DNA of 36,990 nucleotides from Bacteroidales bacterium KA00344 (GTDB taxonomy: Bacteria > Bacteroidota > Bacteroidia > Bacteroidales > Bacteroidaceae): positions 353 to 37,342 of the forward strand of contig KQ959446.1 of NCBI GenBank assembly GCA_001552765.1, given 5' to 3'. Below the pieces are notes generated by a model. It had not been told where the DNA came from, ran no database searches, and saw only the letters and a program-made list of their open reading frames with translations. The position numbers and the translations under genes were made by a program. Of this stretch, positions 24,327 through 32,636 are shown piece after piece (the stretch's first letter is position 1; each line of letters begins with the position of its first letter).

Positions 24327-26408
24327 ATGGCAACTAAAAGAAAGACATCAAACAAGGCTGTTCCAAAGACCCCTCTATCAAGGGAAACGTCAGTTCCGGC
24401 ACATATTGGTATAGTGGCTCACGACCCCTATCTTGAGCCTTTTGAGGAGGCAATACGTGGACGCCACGATCACGCCTCGTGGAAGATAGGACAATTGACT
24501 CAGAATGGCAAGATGTCCCTTTCCGGATTTGCCAGCGGTTACGAATACTTCGGTCTGCATAAAATACCACGCGGGGGGTGGGTGTTCCGCGAATGGGCTC
24601 CCAATGCCACAGCCATCTATTTGGTGGGCGATTTCAATGGTTGGAACGTGTGTGAGGAATATCGGTGCACTCGTATCAGCGATAGCGGTAATTGGGAATT
24701 GAAACTTCCGGCAAAGGCCATGAAACATGGTGACCTGTATAAGCTCCGTATCAAGTGGGATGGTGGAGAAGGTGAACGAATTCCTGCATGGGCACAGCGT
24801 GTTGTGCAAGACGAGACAACCAAAATATTCTCCGCTCAGGTTTGGGCCCCTAAGCAAAGCTACAAGTGGAAGGCCGAAAGTTTCCGACCCCAAAAGTCTC
24901 CTCTGTTCATCTATGAATGTCACATCGGAATGGCTCAGGATGCTGAGAAGGTAGGAACTTACACAGAGTTTAAGAACAATGTACTGCCCCGCATTGCCAA
25001 GGCCGGCTACAACTGCATACAGGTGATGGCTATTCAGGAACATCCTTATTACGGAAGTTTCGGTTATCATGTGAGTTCATTCTTTGCTCCGTCAAGCCGT
25101 TTTGGTACGCCTGAGGAGTTGAAGGAATTGATAGACACCGCGCACGATATGGGGATAGCCGTTATCATGGATATCGTCCATTCTCATGCGGTGAAGAATG
25201 AGGTCGAGGGCTTGGGTAATTTTGCCGGCGACCCTAATCAATATTTTTATCCGGGAGACCGCCGTGAGCATCCGGCTTGGGATAGCTTGTGTTTTGATTA
25301 TGGCAAAGACAATGTTCTTCACTTCTTGCTCAGCAATTGTAAATATTGGATCGAGGAATTCCATTTTGACGGCTTCCGCTTTGATGGCGTGACCTCCATG
25401 CTCTACTATAGTCATGGACTTGGAGAAGCATTTGTCACTTACGATGATTACTTCAACGGTCATCAGGATGATAACGCTATCTGCTATCTTACCTTGGCCA
25501 ACAGCCTGATTCATGAGGTCAATCCTCATGCAATCACGATAGCAGAGGAGGTGAGTGGCATGCCGGGCTTGGCGGCCAAGTTTGAGGATGGCGGTTATGG
25601 CTTTGACTATCGTTTGGCCATGAACATCCCCGACTATTGGATTAAGATTATCAAGGAGCTGAAAGACGAAGATTGGAAGCCGAGCAGCATTTTCTGGGAA
25701 ATCAAAAATCGCCGATCCGACGAGAAAACCATTTCGTATTGCGAAAGCCACGATCAGGCTTTGGTTGGCGACAAAACCATCATTTTCCGCCTGATAGATG
25801 CCGATATGTATTGGCATTTTAAGAAAGGCGATGAGAACGACACCGTGCATCGTGGCATAGCACTTCACAAGATGATTCGCTTGGCCACCGCATCAGCCAT
25901 GAATGGAGGTTATCTCAACTTCATGGGCAACGAGTTTGGGCACCCGGAATGGATAGATTTTCCGAGAGAAGGCAACGGATGGAGTTACAAATACGCCCGT
26001 CGTCAATGGAACCTTGTCGACAACAAGGAGTTAGACTACCATTATTTGGGCGACTTCGATGCTTCGATGCTTAAGGTCATCAAGAGCGAGAAAGGCTTCA
26101 ACGAATATCCTGTGCAGGAAATTTGGCATAACGATGGAGATCAGGTTTTAGCCTTTATGCGTGGAAGTCTCATCTTTGTGTTCAATTTTTCTCCCACCCG
26201 TTCGTTCACCGATTATGGTTTTTTGGTGCCTGAGGGAGCCTACGAGGTACAACTCAACACAGATGCTGCTGAGTTCGGAGGCAACGACTTGGCCGACGAC
26301 AGCATCACCCATTTCACCAATCACGATGATCTTTATGCCAAAGACAACAAGGGATGGCTTAAACTTTACATACCGGCCCGTTCGGCAGTGGTATTAAGAC
26401 GTAAGTAA
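24327..26408 (+). CDS. glgB: 1,4-alpha-glucan (glycogen) branching enzyme, GH13
   Basis: Cytosolic enzyme that makes alpha-1,6 branches in glycogen. The 693 residues hold an N-terminal CBM48 (about 80-165; GWVFREWAPNATAIYLVGDF), a GH13 barrel and a C-terminal all-beta domain. Catalytic motifs are DIVHSHAVKN, FRFDGVTSM (nucleophile Asp353), TIAEEVSGMPG (acid/base Glu407 or 408) and YCESHDQA (Asp476). The ESHDQALVGDKT region and overall length fit the eukaryote-like GH13_8 branching enzymes rather than the E. coli type, as is common in Bacteroidetes. No glgA or glgC lies in the window. It is followed after 19 bp by a DUF6057-like gene. Confidence 0.95.
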   Translation: MATKRKTSNKAVPKTPLSRETSVPAHIGIVAHDPYLEPFEEAIRGRHDHASWKIGQLTQNGKMSLSGFASGYEYFGLHKIPRGGWVFREWAPNATAIYLVGDFNGWNVCEEYRCTRISDSGNWELKLPAKAMKHGDLYKLRIKWDGGEGERIPAWAQRVVQDETTKIFSAQVWAPKQSYKWKAESFRPQKSPLFIYECHIGMAQDAEKVGTYTEFKNNVLPRIAKAGYNCIQVMAIQEHPYYGSFGYHVSSFFAPSSRFGTPEELKELIDTAHDMGIAVIMDIVHSHAVKNEVEGLGNFAGDPNQYFYPGDRREHPAWDSLCFDYGKDNVLHFLLSNCKYWIEEFHFDGFRFDGVTSMLYYSHGLGEAFVTYDDYFNGHQDDNAICYLTLANSLIHEVNPHAITIAEEVSGMPGLAAKFEDGGYGFDYRLAMNIPDYWIKIIKELKDEDWKPSSIFWEIKNRRSDEKTISYCESHDQALVGDKTIIFRLIDADMYWHFKKGDENDTVHRGIALHKMIRLATASAMNGGYLNFMGNEFGHPEWIDFPREGNGWSYKYARRQWNLVDNKELDYHYLGDFDASMLKVIKSEKGFNEYPVQEIWHNDGDQVLAFMRGSLIFVFNFSPTRSFTDYGFLVPEGAYEVQLNTDAAEFGGNDLADDSITHFTNHDDLYAKDNKGWLKLYIPARSAVVLRRK

Positions 26409-26427
26409 ATTATTGACAACTCAATTC

Positions 26428-27573
26428 ATGACGAATCAACTAAAGCGGGGCACAACGTTTTTACGAGCGTTGTGTGCCGTTCTTTTTATACTTTTTTCTT
26501 TTTTTTATCTGTATGATTATCAGGCAGATATATTGTCCGTAACCCAACACGTTTTATCACATGGGGTTACCCATTATGATCGTACCATTGGCGCTGTCCT
26601 TATCACTTTAGTGCTTGGCCTGCTCCAATTGCTCATTTATGCTTTCACCCGTCTCGACGGCAATTTTCATGCCCTTACATATTTTCCCTCTTTCTTGTTG
26701 TTGGGCATATTGACGGACGTCTCTCCAAACTTGGAACATGAAAGTTATATTGGCCATTGGTATTGGGTTTTTCCATTGTTGATGACAGTCTACTTTGGCA
26801 TAGCATGGATGTGCAGACAAATAGAGTCCATGCGTCTGCAGTCGAAAACAGTCGGAGTAGTGTCGCTCATCTGGGTAAACCTTCTGTTCATGGTTACGCT
26901 GATGCTCATGACTTGTTTTATAGGGTGCAGCGACCGGCTGTTCCATCATCGCATGCGTATGGAAAACTTGTTGCAGGCCGGAGATTATGACGAAGCGACA
27001 CGTGTCGGGAGTTCAGAGCATCAGACCGACAGCAGCCTGACTTTTCTCAGAATATATGCCTTGTCCAAAACGCATCATCTTGGTGAACGCCTTTTCGAAT
27101 ACCCCTTGACGGGAGGTTCGGAAGTCATGTTGCCGGACAACAAAAATGTGAAACTCATGATGGTGCCGGAGACCGAAGTCTATAAAGAACTTGGAGTGTT
27201 TTTCCCCAAAAAAATGCCCCCGACAGACTATTTCGCTCTACTTCATTCCACGAATCGGGCAACAAGGGCATCTCACGACTGGCTCTTATGCGCCTTTCTG
27301 CTTGATGGCAATATAAATGCTTTTGCCAACGCACTGCCTAAATATTATCTGATAGACTCCACGCTTCCCAAACATTACAAGGAGGCACTAATCCTTTACA
27401 GTCGCCAAACTCTGCACCCCTCCGTGGTTTACAAAGACCCGGTATTGGAAGCAGATTATGAAGATTTTACAACCCTACGGCGTACAAATAAAGACGTCAG
27501 ACTGCGCAATAACAAACTCCGCGATACCTATGGCCAAACCTATTGGTATTATTATTTTATAGGCAGAACTTGA
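26428..27573 (+). CDS. Multi-pass membrane protein, DUF6057-like
   Basis: A 381-residue inner-membrane protein: four to five hydrophobic segments in the first half (for example LRALCAVLFILFSFFYLYDY, AVLITLVLGLLQLLIYAF, LTYFPSFLLLGILTDVSP, WVFPLLMTVYFGIAWM and VTLMLMTCFIGC), then a soluble region of about 220 residues. I recognise the pattern as the uncharacterised Bacteroidetes DUF6057 group, from memory. The soluble part has TPR-like features (LLQAGDYDEATRVGSSE, FANALPKYYLIDSTLPKHYKEALIL). The frame opens at a TTG at 26413; the ATG at 26428 is preferred. It is last in the MORN-yhcH-glgB run. The family call is moderately sure; the role is unknown. Confidence 0.8.
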   Translation: MTNQLKRGTTFLRALCAVLFILFSFFYLYDYQADILSVTQHVLSHGVTHYDRTIGAVLITLVLGLLQLLIYAFTRLDGNFHALTYFPSFLLLGILTDVSPNLEHESYIGHWYWVFPLLMTVYFGIAWMCRQIESMRLQSKTVGVVSLIWVNLLFMVTLMLMTCFIGCSDRLFHHRMRMENLLQAGDYDEATRVGSSEHQTDSSLTFLRIYALSKTHHLGERLFEYPLTGGSEVMLPDNKNVKLMMVPETEVYKELGVFFPKKMPPTDYFALLHSTNRATRASHDWLLCAFLLDGNINAFANALPKYYLIDSTLPKHYKEALILYSRQTLHPSVVYKDPVLEADYEDFTTLRRTNKDVRLRNNKLRDTYGQTYWYYYFIGRT

Positions 27574-27691
27574 TAGAGCATACATTCCGTATACATCGCA
27601 AAGTATGAATGGTTATAACATAAGTATTTATGCTTTGCTTTTGCTTATGGCAATTTTATTCTATTACAATATTGTTCTATGTAAAATTAAG

Positions 27692-28078
27692 TTACCGTTT
27701 TTTAACGATTGTTTACGTCACATCTAGCGCAAAAAGGACTATGTTTTTGCCCTTATAATCGGACCGTTAAACATACAGATAGCATAGAAAAGACATTTTG
27801 TTTTCAGACGACTTACGAATAGGCTTTAATCACGGTATGAATAAGCCTTAACGGCGATACGACAAAGGCCTATCCGCATGGCGGTTAAGGCTTCATCATC
27901 ACGCCATTCGATACTCATTCGCCAGCGCAGAGATAGAGGATAAAATAGGAGAAAAATATAATGCGTTGATAATTAGCAAATTGCGATTATCGCTAATTTT
28001 CACGAATCTGGGACAAGAAACAAGTTGTTCTTGAATAATTGAAAAATAAAGCAGTCTTTGTAAAGATAAATAGGTATA
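27692..28078 (+). repeat. Dispersed noncoding element, copy B
   Basis: Second copy of the element at 16375 and 36617. The head (27692-27748) carries AGCGCAAAAAGGACTATG. Four degenerate units have GC anchors at 27823, 27845, 27868 and 27890 (spacing 22, 23 and 22 bp), ending in TTCGATACTCATTCGC (27907-27922). The tail (about 27975-28066) shares GACAAGAAACAAGTT, CTTGAATAA and GTCTTTGTAAAG with copy A. It points toward the B12 riboswitch promoter about 100 bp downstream. The rest of 27574-28154 (27574-27691 and 28079-28154) is A/T-rich and shows no gene or strong motif. No ORF of note lies inside the copy. Confidence 0.8.
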
Positions 28079-28154
28079 GACGGCACTTCTGTTTTCGATA
28101 ATTTTTATCATGCAACATTTTTTTGATATCATCGTATATCTATTAGCTTTTATG

Positions 28155-28184
28155 TGTGATTATCACAAAAAAGCAGTATCTTTG
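28155..28184 (+). promoter_or_regulatory. Promoter and operator-like palindrome of the B12 operon
   Basis: TATCTTTG (28177-28184) matches the -7 consensus just before the riboswitch. TGTGAT-T-ATCACA (28155-28167) is a perfect 13-bp palindrome covering the expected -33 position. It resembles a CRP/FNR-type half-site pair but with 3 rather than 6 nt between TGTGA and TCACA. A second regulator besides the riboswitch is possible but unproven. Confidence 0.5.
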
Positions 28185-28193
28185 CGCCTGCAA

Positions 28194-28343
28194 TTGGTTT
28201 TCCGTTTTGGAGATTAAAATGGGAATCGGGTTCAAATCCCGGACAGTCCCGCTGCTGTAATCGGTATTATGAGGCATGAACAAAGGTCACTGAGCGTTAT
28301 CGGGAAGACTCATGCCGTAGGCCGTAAGTCAGAAGACCTGCCA
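28194..28343 (+). ncRNA. Cobalamin riboswitch
   Basis: Leader with the hallmarks of the adenosyl/B12 (Cbl) riboswitch: GGTTTTCCG at the 5' end, TGGGAATCGGG, CCCGGACAGTCCCGCTGCTG (the conserved core loop), GGTCACTGAG, CGGGAAGACTCATGCCG and the B12 box AAGTCAGAAGACCTGCC (28326-28342). The ATG of the TonB-dependent receptor lies 33 nt beyond the B12 box, with no obvious terminator between, so control is more likely at translation initiation. It should lower expression of the downstream cluster when B12 is plentiful. Confidence 0.95.
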
Positions 28344-28375
28344 CTGCATTACTTATTTCCGGTTCTCGAGGAAGA

Positions 28376-30367
28376 ATGCGAAAGAAAATACTCATCATCT
28401 ATGTGTTGGCGCTATGCCCTTTGGGGGCTGCGGCTCAACAGGATTCCGTCTCACTGTCTACGGTCGAGGTGGTTGCACCCACGCCTGTTCGTCATGTGGG
28501 GGCTACCAGCGAGGTGCAGACCTTGGGTAAGGACGACTTGAAACAATTAGGTATCGACAACGTGGCCGATGCCGTGAAGCGTTTTGCCGGCGTCTGTGTG
28601 AAAGATTATGGAGGCATTGGCGGCATGAAAACAGTGTCTATACACAACCTCGGCGCCCACCATACGGCTCTGGTCTATGACGGTTTGACAGTGAGCAATA
28701 CGCAGGCAGGGCAAGTGGATGTAGGGCGATATGATACCGGAAATCTTGAGAGTTTGTCGCTCAGCATAGGCGACGAAGACAATCTGATGCTTTCGGCCAG
28801 ACAATATGCGGCGGCCGGAACATTGAGCCTTGTTACCGAACGCCCCAGTTTTAAAGGCTCTCGCAACTGGTCGATGCGAACCAATATCAACGGCGGAATG
28901 TTCGGGTTGGTGTCGCCTTCCATGATGTATGCGCAGAAGTTGGGACTTCGCACGGTTGCCTCTGTATATGGCAAGTTTACCCATGCGGACGGAAAATATC
29001 CGTTCACGCTGCACAACGGTAAACTGCGCACGCGTGAACACCGATACAATTCTGATATCAACGCATGGAGAGCTGAGGCAAATGTGTATCATACCTTTGT
29101 GGATTCCAGTAGGTTGGAGGCCAAAGTCAATTACTATTATTCGCATCGCGGACTGCCCGGAACGGTGATTCTCTATGCCAATCCGTCTGATGAGCGATTG
29201 TGGGACGAAGAGTTTTTTGCGCAGGCGAGTTATCAGTGCCGACTGTCGGAGGTATTGCAACTGGTCGCCCGATTCAAATACACCCATTCGTGGAGTCGTT
29301 ATCGGGATTGGGGGTCGCAATATGCTCATGGCGTCCGGACCGACGTGAATCGGCAGGACGAATATTACGGCTCGGCCACATTGGGCTGGAACATTGTACG
29401 AGGACTCGACTTCGCCTTGGCAGAAGACTTGAGTCACAATGTGTTGAAAAACAATGTGTATGTCAATATCAGTTACGACGTGCCACGTCCGACCCGCTGG
29501 ACATCCATCACGGCGATGGCATTGAAATGGCGATACGGCAGGTTGAAACTCAATGGAAATCTTGCCTACACTTTTGTCAAAGAGCATGTGGAGGTGGGCG
29601 ACGCACCCGACGACAAGAAACGATTTACGCCTTCCATTTCCTTAAACATCAGACCGTTCCGCTATCAGCAGTTTTATGTGCGGGCGATGTGGAAAAACAC
29701 TTTCCGCGTCCCTACCTTCAATGATTTGTATTACCGCCGGTTGGGAAATATCAATCTGCGTCCGGAGTTGGCACGGGAATACAGTTTGGGACTGACATGG
29801 AACACGCACTACAAGGCGATGAGATATTTATCGGTGACGGTGGACGGATATTATAACGACGTGAAGGATAAAATCGTGGCCTTTCCAAGTATGTATGTGT
29901 GGCGCATGGCCAACTACGGGAAGGTAGAAATTGCGGGAATTGACCTGACGCTTGGCAGTCAGGTGGATTTGGCGGAGCGGTGGAACATGAAAGGAAGTGC
30001 CTCAGCCACATGGCAGAGAGCGGTGGACAAAACCAAGAAAACATCGCGCACCTATAACAATATGTTGCCCTATACACCCCGATGGAGCGGTAGCGGGTCA
30101 CTCGTTTTGACCACACCGTATCTGAATATCGCGTATTCCGTCGTGATGCAGGGAATTCGTTACAGCATGGGACAAAAACTTCCGGAATATCGGATGCCTG
30201 CATTTTGGGAACACAGTATGACCATTGGCCGCGACTTCAAATTAAATAGATGTGTGGTTCACACGCAGATAAAATTGGAGAATCTGACCAACGAACAATA
30301 CGACATCATAAAATATTATCCTATGCCGGGTCGCCAACTCATGGCGACGGTAGGAGTTGAGTTTTAG
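28376..30367 (+). CDS. btuB: TonB-dependent outer-membrane receptor, BtuB-like (vitamin B12)
   Basis: A 663-residue outer-membrane barrel preceded by a signal peptide (about 1-20, ILIIYVLALCPLGAAA). A TonB-box-like SLSTVEVVAP (about 26-35) leads into the plug domain (VADAVKRFAGVCVKDYGGIG, VSIHNLGAHHTALVYDGL). The C-terminus ends in alternating aromatic residues (QLMATVGVEF), as in barrel proteins. It lacks the extra N-terminal carboxypeptidase-like domain of SusC-type receptors. The B12 riboswitch just upstream and the btuG, btuF, btuC and pduO-like genes downstream make corrinoid uptake the best function. The exact corrinoid is unknown. Confidence 0.9.
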   Translation: MRKKILIIYVLALCPLGAAAQQDSVSLSTVEVVAPTPVRHVGATSEVQTLGKDDLKQLGIDNVADAVKRFAGVCVKDYGGIGGMKTVSIHNLGAHHTALVYDGLTVSNTQAGQVDVGRYDTGNLESLSLSIGDEDNLMLSARQYAAAGTLSLVTERPSFKGSRNWSMRTNINGGMFGLVSPSMMYAQKLGLRTVASVYGKFTHADGKYPFTLHNGKLRTREHRYNSDINAWRAEANVYHTFVDSSRLEAKVNYYYSHRGLPGTVILYANPSDERLWDEEFFAQASYQCRLSEVLQLVARFKYTHSWSRYRDWGSQYAHGVRTDVNRQDEYYGSATLGWNIVRGLDFALAEDLSHNVLKNNVYVNISYDVPRPTRWTSITAMALKWRYGRLKLNGNLAYTFVKEHVEVGDAPDDKKRFTPSISLNIRPFRYQQFYVRAMWKNTFRVPTFNDLYYRRLGNINLRPELAREYSLGLTWNTHYKAMRYLSVTVDGYYNDVKDKIVAFPSMYVWRMANYGKVEIAGIDLTLGSQVDLAERWNMKGSASATWQRAVDKTKKTSRTYNNMLPYTPRWSGSGSLVLTTPYLNIAYSVVMQGIRYSMGQKLPEYRMPAFWEHSMTIGRDFKLNRCVVHTQIKLENLTNEQYDIIKYYPMPGRQLMATVGVEF

Positions 30368-30411
30368 AATGAATAGCATAAACATACTAACAATATAATA
30401 AATTAGGAAAA

Positions 30412-31497
30412 ATGAAAAAAGGAAAAATTTGGTTGTTGAGCGCAGTGGCTTTGTTGGCCGGCTTTACATCGTGTAGCGATGATGACGAGTGGAACACGCT
30501 CGGAGGTGGAAAGGTCGAAATGAAAAGCAGTGCCCGCGCGTTCATTTTGAATGAGGGCAATTTTGGGAAAAACAATTCCAAGCTCTTTTATTTCGATTGG
30601 AGTGCTCCGACGGAGATCGTTCAGGATCTTTTTAATACCCAAAATGGAAAAGGTTTGGGTGATACGGGGAATGACATAGAGGTTGTAGACAACAACAGGA
30701 TTGTGGTTGCGGTGAATGTGAGCAACTATGTTTGTCTGCTCGACGGCTACGGCATCGAGAAAGACCGCATCAGTTTTGAAGACTACAAAAACCTCGGTCA
30801 GGTAAGAAGTGTTGAGGAAGAAGATGGCATTATCTATGCCGTTTCATACGGTGGTTACGTGAGCCGAATCAAGATCAACGGCTATAAACTGCAGTATATG
30901 GACTCGCTGAAGGTTGGCGACCGCCCGGAGGATATTGCCGAGGAGGATGGAAAACTCTACATCACTTTGCAGGGCACGGATTGGAAAGATAATCGTCTGG
31001 CTATCGTGAACAGCGACTTCAAGACTGTAAGCTATGCTACGATTATGCAAAATCCTGCTAAAATATATGAAGAAGACGGCAAAATGTTCATTCGGGGCTT
31101 TGGTGCCACCTATAATTATCCATGGGGCATCTACGATCCAAAGACCGGCAAGTATAGCGAGAAGGGAGCAGCCTCTTGTATGGGAATAGGTGACGACATC
31201 GTTTATCTTGCCTATAGCGAAATTGTCTGGAAACCATTCAAGGCAACAACTACGCTTTCAGCATACAATACTGAGACTGGGAAAGTGGACAATACCTTTT
31301 TCAAGAAGTTCCCTAAGCCCCTTTCTACCTCAATGGTTTACAGTATCTCTTCAAACCCATACAACGGAAATGTATATGTGGCAACAACAGATCGTGTTAC
31401 CGAGAGCGTGTTCTATGTATTTGACAAGCGCGGCAACTTCTTGCGTCAGTTCTCCTATCCAAGTCCGCAGCCTAACAAAGTTGTTTTCTTGAAATAA
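30412..31497 (+). CDS. btuG: BtuG-like surface lipoprotein, beta-propeller (DUF5074/YncE-like)
   Basis: A 361-residue lipoprotein with signal and lipobox LLAGFTSC (Cys21). The acidic SDDDEW directly after Cys matches the Bacteroidetes surface-export signal of lipoproteins, so it is probably displayed outside. The rest has repeating beta-propeller features (ALVAVNVSNYV-like blades: NRIVVAVNVSNYVCLLDGYG, DGIIYAVSYGGYVSRIK, EDGKLYITLQGTDWKDNRL). In Bacteroides, BtuG is a seven-bladed propeller that binds B12 at very high affinity and caps BtuB. Position directly after a btuB-like gene under a B12 riboswitch supports the same role. The assignment is by context and architecture, not by a measured match. 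Confidence 0.8.
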   Translation: MKKGKIWLLSAVALLAGFTSCSDDDEWNTLGGGKVEMKSSARAFILNEGNFGKNNSKLFYFDWSAPTEIVQDLFNTQNGKGLGDTGNDIEVVDNNRIVVAVNVSNYVCLLDGYGIEKDRISFEDYKNLGQVRSVEEEDGIIYAVSYGGYVSRIKINGYKLQYMDSLKVGDRPEDIAEEDGKLYITLQGTDWKDNRLAIVNSDFKTVSYATIMQNPAKIYEEDGKMFIRGFGATYNYPWGIYDPKTGKYSEKGAASCMGIGDDIVYLAYSEIVWKPFKATTTLSAYNTETGKVDNTFFKKFPKPLSTSMVYSISSNPYNGNVYVATTDRVTESVFYVFDKRGNFLRQFSYPSPQPNKVVFLK

Positions 31498-31498
31498 T

Positions 31499-32584
31499 AT
31501 GAGAAAACTGTGTGGCATAGTATTCGTAACAGCATTGCTCTGTGCCTGCACCGGAAAGAAATCTTCCGATGCAGGGCAGGGCGATACCCTTGCGTTGCGG
31601 TATGCCCAGCTGTTGCAGATCAGCGAGCAGAATGGACGGATGGAAGCAACCGTTTCCGACCCTTGGAAGCAGGGAAGGACGTTGCAAAGTGTGCATGTGG
31701 ACCACAAGAAGGCAGAAGGAGCAATACAGCCACTACAACGGGTCGTGGTCTTCACCACCTCGCATTGCCAACTCCTGAAATATTTGGGGCTTGCCGATTG
31801 TATAGTTGGTGTTTGTGATTTGCAATATATGCTGATTCCCGATATTCAACAACGGGTGAAGGACGGAAAGATTGTGGATTGCGGAGATGCCATGAGCCCC
31901 GATATCGAAAAGATTATAGACCTGCATCCCGATGCCATTTTTGTGAGTCCGTTTGAGGGTAGCGGTGGTTTTGGTAAGCTGGAGAAGTTGGGTATTCCCA
32001 TTATTCAGACGGCCGATTATATGGAGACTTCCGCCTTGGGACGAGCCGAATGGATGCGCTATTATGGTCGGCTGTTCGGAGAAGGGCGCCGTGCCGATTC
32101 GCTCTTTCACGTCGTGGACTCCACCTATCAGAGCTTGAAACAATATGCTGCTGCACTTCCTGAAGGGCGGAGCATACTCACCGAGCGCAAGACCGGTGCC
32201 ACATGGTACACCCCCGGCGGTGCAAGCAGCATGGGCACCATCATCAGGGATGCCAACGGTCGCTATGCTTTTTCGGAAGACAAGCATGGAGGAAGTCTTG
32301 CGCTCTCGTTCGAACAGATTATCGATAAGGCCGGCGACAGCGACATTTGGGCCTTTAAATACAATGGATCGAAGATGATGTCGCGCGAAGATTTGCTCCG
32401 TGAGTTTCATGGTTATGAAGCGCTCAAGGCTTTCCGAACGGGCGAAATCTATGAGTGCAACACCTCTGTGTCGCCTTATTTTGAGGAAACTCCTTTCCGC
32501 CCCGATTATCTTTTAAGAGAGATGATCATATTGTTGCATCCTCAGACAAATATCGGGGATTTAAGATATTACAAACATTTGTAA
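31499..32584 (+). CDS. btuF: B12-type ABC transporter substrate-binding lipoprotein, BtuF-like
   Basis: A 361-residue lipoprotein of the BtuF/TroA-like (cluster of FepB/BtuF) fold. The lipobox is ALLCAC (Cys17). The following TGKKSSD lacks the acidic surface-export signal seen in the preceding gene, which fits a periplasmic location. Typical features are VVVFTTSHCQLLKYLGLADC, DCGDAMSPDIEKIIDLHPDA split over the hinge region, and GIPIIQTADY. It would pass corrinoid from the outer-membrane receptor to BtuC. The start is 1 nt after the btuG stop. A siderophore-binding protein is the alternative; the riboswitch favours B12. Confidence 0.87.
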   Translation: MRKLCGIVFVTALLCACTGKKSSDAGQGDTLALRYAQLLQISEQNGRMEATVSDPWKQGRTLQSVHVDHKKAEGAIQPLQRVVVFTTSHCQLLKYLGLADCIVGVCDLQYMLIPDIQQRVKDGKIVDCGDAMSPDIEKIIDLHPDAIFVSPFEGSGGFGKLEKLGIPIIQTADYMETSALGRAEWMRYYGRLFGEGRRADSLFHVVDSTYQSLKQYAAALPEGRSILTERKTGATWYTPGGASSMGTIIRDANGRYAFSEDKHGGSLALSFEQIIDKAGDSDIWAFKYNGSKMMSREDLLREFHGYEALKAFRTGEIYECNTSVSPYFEETPFRPDYLLREMIILLHPQTNIGDLRYYKHL

Positions 32585-32636
32585 AACGCGTAATAAAGAG
32601 CTGGGACAACAATAGTTTGTCTATCTGCGCGTTATT

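Noticed and set aside
28269..28541. 90-codon open frame crossing the cobalamin riboswitch
   Set aside because: It overlaps the conserved riboswitch core and the btuB start in another frame, with no protein-like features.
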